Shown: positions 26,108 to 35,700, counted from the first letter of the stretch. The stretch: 64,000 bases of DNA from Allobosea sp. (GCF_017308075.1 NZ_JAFKFX010000041.1:37260-101259), one strand, 5' to 3'. Numbers and translations are program-made. The notes: generated by a model from the letters alone, not told the origin.

Positions 26108-27663
26108 CAGTGCAGCTCCATGTTTGCACGGGGGGCTCGGCCTTGCGTCGCCACTCCGGCGCGGCCAATGAGAAATTCCGCCAGCAGCGGGACGGGGCGA
26201 CCGGTGGAAGCCTTGGCGGCGCCCGCGGTCGAGGCGGTGCCGGCAATGTCGAGATGCGCCCAGGGATAGGCCCTGGCGAAGCGGGAGAGGAAACAGGCCG
26301 CGGTGATCGCGCCCGCCGCGCGTCCGCCGAGACTGCCGGCGTCGGGCAGACTGCCGCCGGGCTGGCCGAAATAATCGTCCCAGAGCGGAAGCTGCCAAGC
26401 GCGATCGCCGGACATGCCTCCGCAGTGCAGCAGTTCGGCGGCCAGGGTCTCGTCATTGGCGAACAGGCCGCTCGCATGCGAACCCAGCGCCGCGACGCAG
26501 GCCTCGGTCAGGGTGGCGACGTCGATCACGCAGGCCGGCTTGAAGCGCTCGGCATAGGTCAGCACGTCACAGAGCAGCAGCCGGCCTTCGGTGTCATCGG
26601 ACCCCATCTCGATGGTCTGGCCGGACATCGAAGTCACCACGTCGCCGGGTCTGCCGCCATGGCCGCCGGGCATGTTCTCGGCTGCAGCGATCAGGCCGAC
26701 GACGTCGAGCGGCAGACCAAGCCGGGCGACCGTGCGCAGCGCGCCGAGCACGCTGCCGGCACCGCTCATGTTGAACCGCGCATCCGCGCCCTCGGCGCCC
26801 GGCGGCGGGGAGAGGTGGGCGGGACCAGCACTCATGCCCTTGCCGACGAGCACGATCGGCTTGCGTGAGGCCTTGCGGCCCTGGGGCTGCATCACGATGA
26901 GCTTGCAGGGATTGGCGGCGCCCGTGCCGGCCTGGAGGAAGGCTTCCATTCCGAGGGCTTCGAGGGCCTGGCGCTCCAGAACTTCGACCGCGAAGCCGAA
27001 TTCTTCGCCCATGTCGCGGGCGGTCCTGGCCAGGAAGTCCGGGGTGCAGACATCGCTCGGCAGGTTGCCGAGCTCCTTTGCCAGGGCGACTCCTTCGGCG
27101 ACGGCGATGCCTTGCCGCAGGGCCAGGACGAGTTCCAGGGTCAGGGTCTGCGGGAGGAGCAGCATGATGCTGCGCATCGGCCGGCTCCGCGCCTTTCGAG
27201 CCTGAGCCGAGGCCGGAGGGAAGAAGTTGTAGCTGCCAGAGGCGAGGTGCTGGCCGGCCTGCCGGACGCGCCAGCTCAGCGAGCGTCCGGGCACTTCATT
27301 CTCGGCCAGCGTCACGACTGCTTCCGAAACGGCGCCCTCGGCGATGGCTTTCGCCGTCGCGGCCAGAGCCCGCCAATAGGCGCTGTCGGAAAAGGCCTCG
27401 CGCTGGCCGAGGCTGACCAGCAGCGTCCGGGGTGCGGGCGAGCCTGGCAGATGATGCAGCAGGACGGTGGCGCCGGGCATCTCGGCGAGCTCGCCATGCG
27501 CCATGATCTGGGAGAGTCGGCCTGCGGTGCTGGCATCGAGGCGAGCGGCGGAGCCGCTCACCGGCCCGGTGCTGAACAGGCCGATGACGAGCAACTCGGT
27601 CCGGAGTCTTTCGGCATCGCCGACCACCGGCATGATTTCCAGAGAATGTCTCCAGGAAGGCAT
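26107..27663 (-). CDS. M17 leucyl aminopeptidase homologue with lost metal ligands (probably inactive)
   Basis: A protein of 518 residues with the M17 N-terminal domain (about 1-180) and catalytic domain (about 185-500). Compared without gaps to bovine lens leucyl aminopeptidase, Lys250 is kept (Lys275 in LVGKG), but Asp255 is Gly280, catalytic Lys262 is Pro287 and Asp273 is Asn298. Asp332, Glu334 and Arg336 are kept as Asp357, Glu359 and Arg361 (SDDTEGR). Two of five metal ligands and the catalytic lysine are therefore absent, so normal two-zinc peptidase chemistry is unlikely. The rest of the domain (ENMPGG; HLDIAGTAS; TGRPVPLL) is well conserved. Start chosen at the ATG; a GTG at 27723 is possible. 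Confidence 0.85.
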   Translation of the reverse strand: MPSWRHSLEIMPVVGDAERLRTELLVIGLFSTGPVSGSAARLDASTAGRLSQIMAHGELAEMPGATVLLHHLPGSPAPRTLLVSLGQREAFSDSAYWRALAATAKAIAEGAVSEAVVTLAENEVPGRSLSWRVRQAGQHLASGSYNFFPPASAQARKARSRPMRSIMLLLPQTLTLELVLALRQGIAVAEGVALAKELGNLPSDVCTPDFLARTARDMGEEFGFAVEVLERQALEALGMEAFLQAGTGAANPCKLIVMQPQGRKASRKPIVLVGKGMSAGPAHLSPPPGAEGADARFNMSGAGSVLGALRTVARLGLPLDVVGLIAAAENMPGGHGGRPGDVVTSMSGQTIEMGSDDTEGRLLLCDVLTYAERFKPACVIDVATLTEACVAALGSHASGLFANDETLAAELLHCGGMSGDRAWQLPLWDDYFGQPGGSLPDAGSLGGRAAGAITAACFLSRFARAYPWAHLDIAGTASTAGAAKASTGRPVPLLAEFLIGRAGVATQGRAPRANMELH

Positions 27664-27749
27664 CGTCGCATCGCTTGGTTGAGGAGGATTCTGCCGGATG
27701 GCGGGCGGAATACAGCTCTCCACGAGCCGCGGAGCGAAGGACGCTCCGC

Positions 27750-28892
27750 TTATGAGGGGGGTAAGGTCGGGCGGCCCTCCGGGCTTCCAAGCGCGGCGGT
27801 ACGGTCAGGAGCCGTCGGCAACTGGCGGATGCGCTGTCCCGGCAGCAGCGCCTGGATCCCGCCGCTGACCACGATTTCGCCGGGGGTGAGGCCCTGCGAG
27901 ACGATGACCTGGTTCGGGTCGAAGCGCATCACGTCGATGTTGCGCAGGGAGACGGTCGATTTTGCGGGATCGACGACCCAGACCGCCGGCGAGGAGCCTT
28001 GCTGGGTCAGGGCGCTCGCCGGAACGGCGATGATCGCGGCAGACGCGGTCTCGACTGTGCCGACGACGGTCGATCCGAGCCGCATCGCCTCCGGCGGGTC
28101 ACTCAGCCCGACCCGGATGGCGAAGGTGCGCGTGACGGGGTCGGCCTGCGGCGCAATCTCGCGGACGCGGCCGAGCGCGGTGACACCGGGAGCATCGGCA
28201 AGAGCGACGCGGACCATGGTCTCGCCCGACTTCTTCTCGAGCAGGCTGGCGGGAATGTTGAAGACGGCGTCGCGGCCGTCATCGCGGGCGAGCTGGGCGA
28301 TGACCTGGCCGGGCTGAACGACCTCGCCGGGCTCGACATTGCGGACGGTCACCGTGCCGGCGACTGAGGCCCGCAGCTCGGTGAAGCCGAGCCGGTCCTG
28401 CGCCAGTTCGAGCTGGGCCTCGGCATTCTCGAGCTGGGCCTGGGCCGCCTCCTGCGCCTTGAGCGCCTGGTCGAAGCGCGGCCGGGTGGTGAAGCCCTGG
28501 GCCATCAGCCGTTCCTGGCGCTCGAAAGTGCTGCGCGCGGTGCTGACCTCGCCCCTGGCCGCATCCAGCGCCGCCTTGGCCGCGGTCAAGGCGTTGCGCT
28601 CCAGCGTCGGGTCGAGGCGGGCGACGAGCTGCCCGGCGGCGACGCGATCGCCGACATTGACCGGCCGTTCGGTGACGCGGCCGCCGATGCGGAAGGCGAG
28701 GCCGACATTCTTCTCGGCCTGGATCTCGCCGCTGAGCTGGATTTCGTTGGCGAGCTTGCCGGCCTCGACGGTGACGACGCGGACGAAGCGCCCTTCCGCC
28801 GGCGCGGCCGGCTCGTTCTGGCAGGCGGCCAGTGCGAGCAGCAGTAGCGCTGCGGCCGCGGGACGAAGGCGAAATGCCGAAGGATGGGTCAT
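27750..28892 (-). CDS. RND efflux periplasmic adaptor, lipoprotein
   Basis: A membrane-fusion protein of 380 residues with a lipoprotein signal (LLALAAC, lipidated Cys24), a barrel-sandwich domain (about 45-75 and 175-205, VNVGDRVAAGQLVARLDP), an alpha-hairpin (about 85-170) and beta-barrel/membrane-proximal domains after residue 210. It belongs to the HlyD/AcrA family. It is the third gene of an adaptor-pump-adaptor operon and overlaps the pump gene by four bases. Confidence 0.92.
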   Translation of the reverse strand: MTHPSAFRLRPAAAALLLLALAACQNEPAAPAEGRFVRVVTVEAGKLANEIQLSGEIQAEKNVGLAFRIGGRVTERPVNVGDRVAAGQLVARLDPTLERNALTAAKAALDAARGEVSTARSTFERQERLMAQGFTTRPRFDQALKAQEAAQAQLENAEAQLELAQDRLGFTELRASVAGTVTVRNVEPGEVVQPGQVIAQLARDDGRDAVFNIPASLLEKKSGETMVRVALADAPGVTALGRVREIAPQADPVTRTFAIRVGLSDPPEAMRLGSTVVGTVETASAAIIAVPASALTQQGSSPAVWVVDPAKSTVSLRNIDVMRFDPNQVIVSQGLTPGEIVVSGGIQALLPGQRIRQLPTAPDRTAALGSPEGRPTLPPS

Positions 28893-31800
28893 GGCGCAGC
28901 AGCTCCCGCGACAGCCTTGGCACCGGGCTCGGCCGCCTTGGGCGCGGCGGAGCCACGGGCGAAGACGGTGACATAGAGGACCGGCAGCAGGATCAGGGTC
29001 AGCACGGTCGCGACCAGCAGCCCGCCCATGATGGCGAAGGCCATCGGTCCCCAGAACACCGTCGGCGCGATCGGGATCATGCCCAGAACCGTCGAGACGG
29101 CGGTCAGCATGATCGGCCGGAAGCGGGTCGAGGCTGCATCGAGCGCCGCATCTGTGATGCTCTTGCCACTCTCGCGCTCGCTCTCGATCTGGCCAATCAG
29201 GATAACCGCGTTCTTGGTGATGATGCCGATCAGCGCGAGGATGCCGAGCAGGGCGACGAAGCCGAGCGGCATGCGCGAGAGCAGCAGGGCGCTGACCACG
29301 CCGATCATGCCGAGAGGCGCGATGCTGAGCACGATCGCCAACAGGCGGAAGCTGCGGAGCTGCAGCATCAGCACCGTGAACATGATCAGCAGCATCACCG
29401 GCACGACCGCGATGACCGAAGCCTGCGAGATCGCGCTTTCCTCGACCGTGCCGCCGAGCGCGATGCCGTAGCCGGCGGGCAGGGTCTTGCGCAGCTCCTC
29501 GATGCCGGAGGCGAGCCCGCTGACGACGGTTTCGGGCAGGACGCCCGGCTTGACGTCGGCGGCGACCGTCAGGGTCGGGATGCGATCGCGCCGCCAGATC
29601 AGCGGCGAATCGAGCCCGTAGCTAAAGGTCGCGAACTGCGAGAGCGGCACCTGCCGCCCGCTCGGCAGCGCGACCTGCATGGTCCGCAGCGTGTCGAGCG
29701 AGAGGCGGTCGGCGTCCTGGGCCCGCACGACCACGTCGACGAGATAGATGCCGTCGCGGATCTGGGTCACCACCGTGCCGGAGACGACCGCGTTGACGAT
29801 GCTCGCCAGGGCCTGCGAGCTCAGGCCGAGCCGACGGGCCTCGTCCTGGTCGACCCGCAGGCGCAGCTCGCGCATCGGCTCGATCCAGTTGAAGTTGACC
29901 ATCTCGGTCTTCGGATTGGCGGCGATGACCTGCCCGACCTTCATCGCGATATTGCGAACTTCGGCGAGGTCCGGGCCGCTGACACGGTACTGCACCGGCC
30001 AGCCGACGGGGGGGCCGAGCTCGAGCGGATAGACGCGCGAGACGACGTTCGGGAAATCCTTGGCGAGCAGCGCCTCCAGCTTCTTATGCAGGCGTTCGCG
30101 TGCGGCGATGTCCTTGGCGACGACGACGGCCTGGCTGAAGAATTCATTCGGCAGCTGGGCGTTGAGCGGCAGGTAGAAGCGGATCGCGCCACGCCCGACA
30201 TAGGTGCTCCAGCGCTCCACATCGGGATCGCCCTTGAGCGCGGCGTCGAGCCGGTGCGCGATGGTCTCGCTGGCATAGATCGAGGCGTTCTGCGGCGCGG
30301 TGAGATCGACCAGAAGCTCGGGCCGGTCCGAAGCGGGGAAAAACTGGCGCGGCACCAGAGCCAGCGCCAGGATCGAGGCGGCGAAGAGCCCGATGGTGAC
30401 GGCGATGGTGAGCCAGCGCAGGCGGATCGCTCCTGCGAGCAGGCTGCGGAAGCCGCGTTCGACACGGCCGGGCCCCGGGGCCGCGGCCTTTGGTGCCTTC
30501 AGCATGGCGAGGCCGAGGACCGGGGCGAAGACGACCGCGATGAAGAATGAGACGATGAGTGCGATCGTCACCACCGCGAAGAGCGAGAAGGTGTACTCGC
30601 CGGCCGAGCTCGCGGCGAAGCCGATCGGCACGAAGCCGGCGATCGTGACGAGCGTGCCCGCCGCCATGGCGGTGGCGTAGCGCTCGAAGGCGAAGGTCGC
30701 CGCCTTCGCTTTGTCCTCGCCGGCTGCGAGCCGTGTCACCATCGCGTCGGTCGTCGTCATGGCGTCGTCGACGAGGAGTGCCAGCGCGATGATCAGCGCG
30801 CCCAGCGAGATGCGCTGCATGTCGATGCCGATGATCAGCATGCAGGCGAAGACGACGGCGAGGGTCAGCGGAATCGAAAGCGCGACGACGAGGCCCGGCC
30901 TGACGCCGAGGCTGATGAAGCTCACGACGAGGATGATCGCGATCGACTGCCAGAGCGACGTCATGAAGTCGTGGATGGCCTCGTCGACCGTGACGGCCTG
31001 ATCTGCGACCAGATGCGGCTCGATGCCGTGCGGTAGGTCGGCGGTGATCTTCGCCATCGCCGTCTTGATGTTGGCGCCCAGCGCCAGGATGTCGCCGCCC
31101 TCGCGCATGGCGATGCCCAGGCCGATCGCCTCCTGGCCGTTGACGCGGAACATCGGCTGCGGCGGGTCGGCATGGCCGCGGCGCACGGTCGCTATGTCGG
31201 CGAGGCGGACCATGCGGTCGCCGACCGGGAAATTGACCTGGAGCAGGTCGGCCTCTGACTGGAAGGCACCCGAGACGCGCAGCGAAATTCGCTCCTCCGG
31301 CGTCTGGATCATGCCCGAGGGACGCACGATGTTCTGGGCCTGCAGCGCGGCCAGGAGCGCGCCGCGGTCGACGCCGAGATTGGCGAGCTCGCGCACCGAG
31401 AATTCGACGAAGATGCGCTCGTCCTGCGCGCCGATGATCTCGATCTTGGAGACGTCCGGCACCAAGAGCAGACGCGAGCGCGCCGCCTCGACATGGTCGC
31501 GCAATTCACGGCCGGTGAAGCCGTCGGCCGTGAAGCCGTAGATGATGCCGAAAGTGTCGCCGAAACGGTCGTTGAAGACCGGTCCGAGCGTGCCGGCCGG
31601 CAGGGTATGGCGCATGTCGGCGACGAGATTGCGCACACGGTACCAGGTGTCCTGCACCTCGTGACCGGGCACGGACTGCTTCAGATTGACGAAGATCGTG
31701 GTGACGCCCGGCGTTGTGTAGCTGCGGACGTTGTCGAGCCCGGGGGTCTCCTCGATCTGCCGTTCCAGGCGCTCGGTCACTTGGCTCAGCATGTCTTCCA

Positions 31801-31972
31801 TCGTCGCGCCGGGCCAGGCTGCGGAGACGACCATGGACTTGATGACGAAGGACGGGTCCTCGTTACGGCCGAGGCGGATGAAGGCGAAGATGCCGGCCAG
31901 CACCGAGACGATCATGAGGTAGATCACGACCGAGCGGTTCTTGAGCGCCCATTCCGAGAGGTTGAAGCTCAT
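28889..31972 (-). CDS. RND-family efflux pump, inner-membrane permease
   Basis: The pump has 1027 residues, the normal AcrB-family length, with twelve membrane helices and two large periplasmic loops. The proton-relay aspartates are visible in helix 4 (ALALLVDDAMTTTDAM) and the relay lysine in helix 10 (GIITKNAVILIGQIE). The N-terminus FNLSEWALKNRSVVIYLM is typical of the subgroup found with two adaptors (TriC/VexK-like). Substrate unknown; drugs, detergents or lipids are possible. It overlaps both flanking adaptor genes by four bases. No outer-membrane channel gene is nearby, so a TolC-like partner must be encoded elsewhere. Confidence 0.93.
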   Translation of the reverse strand: MSFNLSEWALKNRSVVIYLMIVSVLAGIFAFIRLGRNEDPSFVIKSMVVSAAWPGATMEDMLSQVTERLERQIEETPGLDNVRSYTTPGVTTIFVNLKQSVPGHEVQDTWYRVRNLVADMRHTLPAGTLGPVFNDRFGDTFGIIYGFTADGFTGRELRDHVEAARSRLLLVPDVSKIEIIGAQDERIFVEFSVRELANLGVDRGALLAALQAQNIVRPSGMIQTPEERISLRVSGAFQSEADLLQVNFPVGDRMVRLADIATVRRGHADPPQPMFRVNGQEAIGLGIAMREGGDILALGANIKTAMAKITADLPHGIEPHLVADQAVTVDEAIHDFMTSLWQSIAIILVVSFISLGVRPGLVVALSIPLTLAVVFACMLIIGIDMQRISLGALIIALALLVDDAMTTTDAMVTRLAAGEDKAKAATFAFERYATAMAAGTLVTIAGFVPIGFAASSAGEYTFSLFAVVTIALIVSFFIAVVFAPVLGLAMLKAPKAAAPGPGRVERGFRSLLAGAIRLRWLTIAVTIGLFAASILALALVPRQFFPASDRPELLVDLTAPQNASIYASETIAHRLDAALKGDPDVERWSTYVGRGAIRFYLPLNAQLPNEFFSQAVVVAKDIAARERLHKKLEALLAKDFPNVVSRVYPLELGPPVGWPVQYRVSGPDLAEVRNIAMKVGQVIAANPKTEMVNFNWIEPMRELRLRVDQDEARRLGLSSQALASIVNAVVSGTVVTQIRDGIYLVDVVVRAQDADRLSLDTLRTMQVALPSGRQVPLSQFATFSYGLDSPLIWRRDRIPTLTVAADVKPGVLPETVVSGLASGIEELRKTLPAGYGIALGGTVEESAISQASVIAVVPVMLLIMFTVLMLQLRSFRLLAIVLSIAPLGMIGVVSALLLSRMPLGFVALLGILALIGIITKNAVILIGQIESERESGKSITDAALDAASTRFRPIMLTAVSTVLGMIPIAPTVFWGPMAFAIMGGLLVATVLTLILLPVLYVTVFARGSAAPKAAEPGAKAVAGAAAP

Positions 31973-33075
31973 CGCGATTCCGTCCCGGCCAGCCGCACCT
32001 GCTGGCCTTCCTTCAACTGGCTCACCCCGGCGGTGACGACGATGTCCCCGAGTGCGAGGCCCTTGCCGACCAGTGCCGTGGCGGGGTCGGCGCTGATCAC
32101 TTCGAGCTTGCGCAGCGACACGGTGAACTTGGTGGGGTCGACCACCCAGACGCCCGAATCCTGCCCTTGCCGCGCCAGCGCCGTGGCCGGAATGGCGATG
32201 GCCGAGGTCTCGGCGCTGCGGATCGCGCCCGAAACCGCCGTGCCCAGCCGGAAGGATTGCGGCGGTTCGGCAAGGCCGACCCTGACCCTGAAGGTCCGCG
32301 TCACCGGATCGGCCTGGGGCGCGACCTCGCGGACGCGGCCGGTGGCGGTCACGGCCGGATCGCCGGCGAGCGCGATATGGACGCGCGCATCGGGCGGCAG
32401 AGCGCGCACGACATCCGCCGGCACCTCGAAGACGGCATCGCGTCCCTCGCGCCGGGCGAGCTGGACGATCATGCGGGCGGGAGCGACGACCTCGCCGGGC
32501 TCCGCGCCGATGCGGGTGACCACGCCCGGCGCATCGGCCTTCAGGTTGGTGAAGCCGACGATGTCCTGCGCCGAGCGGACGCTTGCCTGGGCCGCGTCGA
32601 CCTGGGCCCGGGCGGCGGTGCGGCCCTGCTCCGCCGCCTCGAAATCGGCGCGCGTGGTGACGTTGCGCTCGAGCAGATGGCTCTGGCGTTCGAACTGGTT
32701 CTCGGCCTTGCGCAGCAGGCCCTGGGCCGCGGTGAGGGCGGCGCGGGCCGAGCGCAGCTCGTTGAGCTCGTTCTCCGGATCGAGCCGGGCGACGATCTCG
32801 CCCTCGCGCACGGTCGCGCCGACGCCGACGCTCCGCTCGGCCAGTCGCCCGCCGATCCGGAAGGACAGGGCGGCCTGGTCCTGCGCCTCGATATGCCCGG
32901 TGAAACTGATGTCACGGGTCTCGCGCGGCGTCTCGACCGTGATTGTGCGCACGGTCCGGACCGGCGGTGCCGGGGCGGCCTCCTCGCTCCGGCAGCCCGC
33001 GACGGCGAGCGCGATCGCAGCGAGCGCCGCGCCTTGCAGCGAGCGGGCCGTGCGGAACCTGTCGGGCTTGCCCAT
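31969..33075 (-). CDS. RND efflux periplasmic adaptor, lipoprotein (first of two)
   Basis: An HlyD/AcrA-type adaptor of 368 residues with a lipobox LAVAGC near residue 28, a barrel-sandwich half motif VGVGATVREGEIVARLDP, an alpha-hairpin (about 85-165) and the second half-motif RIGAEPGEVV. It is clearly homologous to the adaptor at 27750 along its whole length (shared WVVDP and REVAPQADPVTRTF segments) but divergent, so two different adaptors probably form a mixed hexamer as in TriABC. An ATG at 33075 with GGGTGG upstream is preferred to a GTG at 33084. Confidence 0.9.
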   Translation of the reverse strand: MGKPDRFRTARSLQGAALAAIALAVAGCRSEEAAPAPPVRTVRTITVETPRETRDISFTGHIEAQDQAALSFRIGGRLAERSVGVGATVREGEIVARLDPENELNELRSARAALTAAQGLLRKAENQFERQSHLLERNVTTRADFEAAEQGRTAARAQVDAAQASVRSAQDIVGFTNLKADAPGVVTRIGAEPGEVVAPARMIVQLARREGRDAVFEVPADVVRALPPDARVHIALAGDPAVTATGRVREVAPQADPVTRTFRVRVGLAEPPQSFRLGTAVSGAIRSAETSAIAIPATALARQGQDSGVWVVDPTKFTVSLRKLEVISADPATALVGKGLALGDIVVTAGVSQLKEGQQVRLAGTESR

Positions 33076-33322
33076 GCTAACCACCCGTGTGCCGAAACGG
33101 CCGCACGCTGCGCAAGAATCGCATCGGCGTCAGCGCGCAAGCAGACTGGATGTCCTGCAAGCCGTTCAAAGGCATGATCTCAATCCTCTGGCAACCGCAA
33201 GGCGACGGCGCGGAACCTTGCGCCGAGCAAAATCCGCCGCACCGTACGCTTCGGGTGACGGCAGGAACGCTACCAACAGACCGGCGGAGGCGGATGAGCT
33301 CAGAATCCCAACTCTGCGCTGG

Positions 33323-34531
33323 TCATCCCAATCTTTGGAGGGGCTGCTCGGCTTCGCTCGCGAGGGCCTGTGCGAGCGAGGACCTGCCCCTGAAGCCGAG
33401 CGCGACCGGGATCAGCAGCAGGAAGCCGGCCGCCGAGACGGTGGCCATCAGGCAGTAAACATGTTCGCCCCATTCACCATAGAGATGGCCCGCCAGCGTG
33501 GTCAGGACAGCCATGATCCCGGCCCAGCTCGCCGCCAGCCAGGCCTGCCCCTGGGCCAGCAGCCCGGCAGGCGCGATCCGTGCGAGCAGGAAGACGCTGC
33601 TCAGATGCGTCGCTCCGAAGGTCAGCCCGTGGGTGAACTGGAGCAGGACCAGGAAGCCGATCTGCGGATCCTGCGCCATCCCGACCCAGCGCAGGGTCGC
33701 GATCACCGCGCTGGCGGCGAGCAGAGCGGCGGCGCCGGCAGAGCCCCTCACGACATAGCCGAGCAGGCTGAAGAAGGCCATTTCCGAGACGATGCCCGCG
33801 GCCCAGAGCGCGCCCATGGTTCCGCCGGACATGCCGAGGCTCTGCCAGTGCAAGGTGCTGAAGCCGTAGACCGCGGCATGGCTGGCCTGGACGAGCGCGG
33901 CGCCGGCGATGGTGAGGACGAGCAGATGCGGCGAAGCGAGCTTCCCGGCCGGTCGCGTGGCGGCGGCGGGGCGTTCCGGGACGCGAATGACCGCCACGGC
34001 CCACGCCGCAAGCGTGGTCGCAAGGGCCGACAGAAGCAGCATTCCGATGATCGAGCTGGCAGGGAGCCAGTCCAGCATCCAGCCGGCGGAGAGGTTCGCG
34101 ATCGCGAAACCCGCCGAGCCCCAGAGGCGGATACGGCCATAGCGCAATTCCGGGGTCCGCAGTTCGTTCAGGCTTCGCAAGGTGACGGCGTCGGTGAGGG
34201 CGATCAGCGGCCCCTGGGCGAGCGCGATGGCGACGACCAGCAGGAGGATCGGCAGGAAGCCGCCGGCGAAGGCGAGCAGCCCCGTGCCGATGGTGACCGC
34301 GGCCGAGCAGATGACGAGCGCCGCCCTCGCGCCTCCGCTGCGGTCGGCCAGCGCGCCGACGACCGGGTTCGCGATGATGCGGGCCAGGAGCGGCGCGGCC
34401 AGTATGATCCCGATGGCTTCGTCGCTGAGCGACTGTGCGCGCAGCCAGAGCGGAAAAAACGGCAGGTTGACGCCGAGCTCGAAGAACAGGGCGGCGTAGA
34501 GAAAGGAAAGCCGCCCGGTCGGCGCCTTCAT
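33323..34531 (-). CDS. MFS transporter, 3-phenylpropionate/HcaT-like (MFS_1_like)
   Basis: A major facilitator protein of 402 residues with twelve helices. The MFS_1_like hallmarks are present: FFELGVNLPFFPLWLRAQ in helix 1, GALADRSGG between helices 2 and 3, and RYGRIRLWGSAGFAI before helix 5, as in HcaT and LacY-like nucleoside or phenylpropionate carriers. The ATG overlaps the end of the AraC-type gene by four bases, so the regulator and transporter form a two-gene operon. Substrate not known. Confidence 0.85.
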   Translation of the reverse strand: MKAPTGRLSFLYAALFFELGVNLPFFPLWLRAQSLSDEAIGIILAAPLLARIIANPVVGALADRSGGARAALVICSAAVTIGTGLLAFAGGFLPILLLVVAIALAQGPLIALTDAVTLRSLNELRTPELRYGRIRLWGSAGFAIANLSAGWMLDWLPASSIIGMLLLSALATTLAAWAVAVIRVPERPAAATRPAGKLASPHLLVLTIAGAALVQASHAAVYGFSTLHWQSLGMSGGTMGALWAAGIVSEMAFFSLLGYVVRGSAGAAALLAASAVIATLRWVGMAQDPQIGFLVLLQFTHGLTFGATHLSSVFLLARIAPAGLLAQGQAWLAASWAGIMAVLTTLAGHLYGEWGEHVYCLMATVSAAGFLLLIPVALGFRGRSSLAQALASEAEQPLQRLG

Positions 34532-35568
34532 GCCTCATGCCCGGCGTCGGCCGGGCCGGCTTCGGGCGTGCGGAGGTCGAAAGGGGCTGCTGAGAGCTGC
34601 GCCAGGCTGCGCTCGCGCGCTTCGCTCGGGCTGTGACCGAATTCGCGCCGGAAGGCCCGGCTGAAGGTGGAGTGGTCGACGAAGCCGACCTCGTTGCCGA
34701 TGATGTGGATCGACGGGGAAACGCGATGCGAGCTCAGGCGGCGGTAGGCCTCGCGCAATCTTTCGCGGTTGATGAAATGGGCGACGCCGCCAGTGCTCTC
34801 GAACAGGCGGTAGAGCTTGGAGCGTGACATCGCCATCAGACGGGCCAGTTGCTCGGGGCCGAATTCGGGGGAGGCCATGTTCTGCCGGACCACCAGGCGG
34901 GCCCGGTCGATCAGCAGGGAGGCCAGAGAGGCTTCCGCCGCTTCCGCGCGGGCGGCGCGCGGGACGACGCAGGCGGCGACGAGGGCGCGCGTCGCCGCAG
35001 CGAGATCCTGAGCATGGGCCGGCGGGATATGGGGCAGTTGCCGGGCCAGGTTGTCCATATAGCCTGCGAGCAAGGCGCCAAGCTGGGGATTGATGTCGAG
35101 CGCATGCGCCTGTTCGAAATCGTCGCGCTCGTTGCGGCAGAAATCCCTCGGCAGGAACAGGGTCAGGACCTCGGTATCCTCGGCCTGGCCTTCGAATGGC
35201 AGGGCGAGCGACCGAAAGCTGATGTTCGGCCGCGCGGCCGCGAGATAGTCGCCGCCCCGTCTCGGATAGGAACGTGCGGACACCACGCACCAATGGTCCA
35301 GGAAGGAGCGGGGGCGGTGCCGCCAGTGTCGGGCCGGCGTGTTGGAATACAAGGTTCGCGTGAGGATGATGTTGCCGAAGGTCCAGGAGGAGAATTCGAC
35401 GGCGAAGGATTCCGAGGTTGCGGGTGTCGGCAGGAGGTCGATCGTGTCAGAAAGCAGCGAGCGCCACGCTTCGAACTGATCGCGCGCAGGCAGATCCCTC
35501 GTCGAGAAACTCTGGACGAAGACGGGCCCGGTCGGCGCATGCGGAGTGCTGTGAGTGGAAGTTGTCAC
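34528..35568 (-). CDS. AraC-family transcriptional regulator
   Basis: A protein of 346 residues with an N-terminal AraC_binding_2-type (cupin-like) domain (about 20-200) and a C-terminal double helix-turn-helix (about 225-325); the second reads IGNEVGFVDHSTFSRAFRRE, the AraC signature. The GTG at 35568 is chosen because AAGGAAGGCGGC lies just upstream; a TTG at 35619 would add 17 residues without a clear ribosome site. It overlaps the MFS gene and probably responds to the substrate of that transporter. The upstream DNA is unusually AT-rich. Confidence 0.88.
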   Translation of the reverse strand: MTTSTHSTPHAPTGPVFVQSFSTRDLPARDQFEAWRSLLSDTIDLLPTPATSESFAVEFSSWTFGNIILTRTLYSNTPARHWRHRPRSFLDHWCVVSARSYPRRGGDYLAAARPNISFRSLALPFEGQAEDTEVLTLFLPRDFCRNERDDFEQAHALDINPQLGALLAGYMDNLARQLPHIPPAHAQDLAAATRALVAACVVPRAARAEAAEASLASLLIDRARLVVRQNMASPEFGPEQLARLMAMSRSKLYRLFESTGGVAHFINRERLREAYRRLSSHRVSPSIHIIGNEVGFVDHSTFSRAFRREFGHSPSEARERSLAQLSAAPFDLRTPEAGPADAGHEA

Positions 35569-35672
35569 GCCGCCTTCCTTTTTAATGGTGCCAGTTGGGA
35601 CTTCCAGGATTGCAGTCAACGTGCGCCCGATTCCAGTTCATCTTGGATGATTTCGTCAACCTGTATTCGGTC

Positions 35673-35700
35673 TGATTAGATTTCTTTTGTTTTGGATCAA
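35673..35700 (-). promoter_or_regulatory. Candidate promoter of the AraC-MFS operon
   Basis: On the minus strand TTGATC (35700-35695) and TAATCA (35678-35673) are separated by 16 bases, about 105 bases before the AraC start. The surrounding stretch 35650-35730 is markedly AT-rich compared with the rest of the window. Assigned on consensus only. Confidence 0.35.

Noticed and set aside
31493-34636. A 1047-codon open frame on the plus strand
   Set aside because: It is antiparallel to the RND adaptor and MFS genes, which have clear family signatures; the frame itself has none.
35687-35700. Possible second FNR/FixK box (TTGTTTTGGATCAA)
   Set aside because: One half-site base differs from the consensus and the sequence lies in an AT-rich promoter stretch where such matches arise easily. 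Not strong enough to claim oxygen control of the AraC gene.
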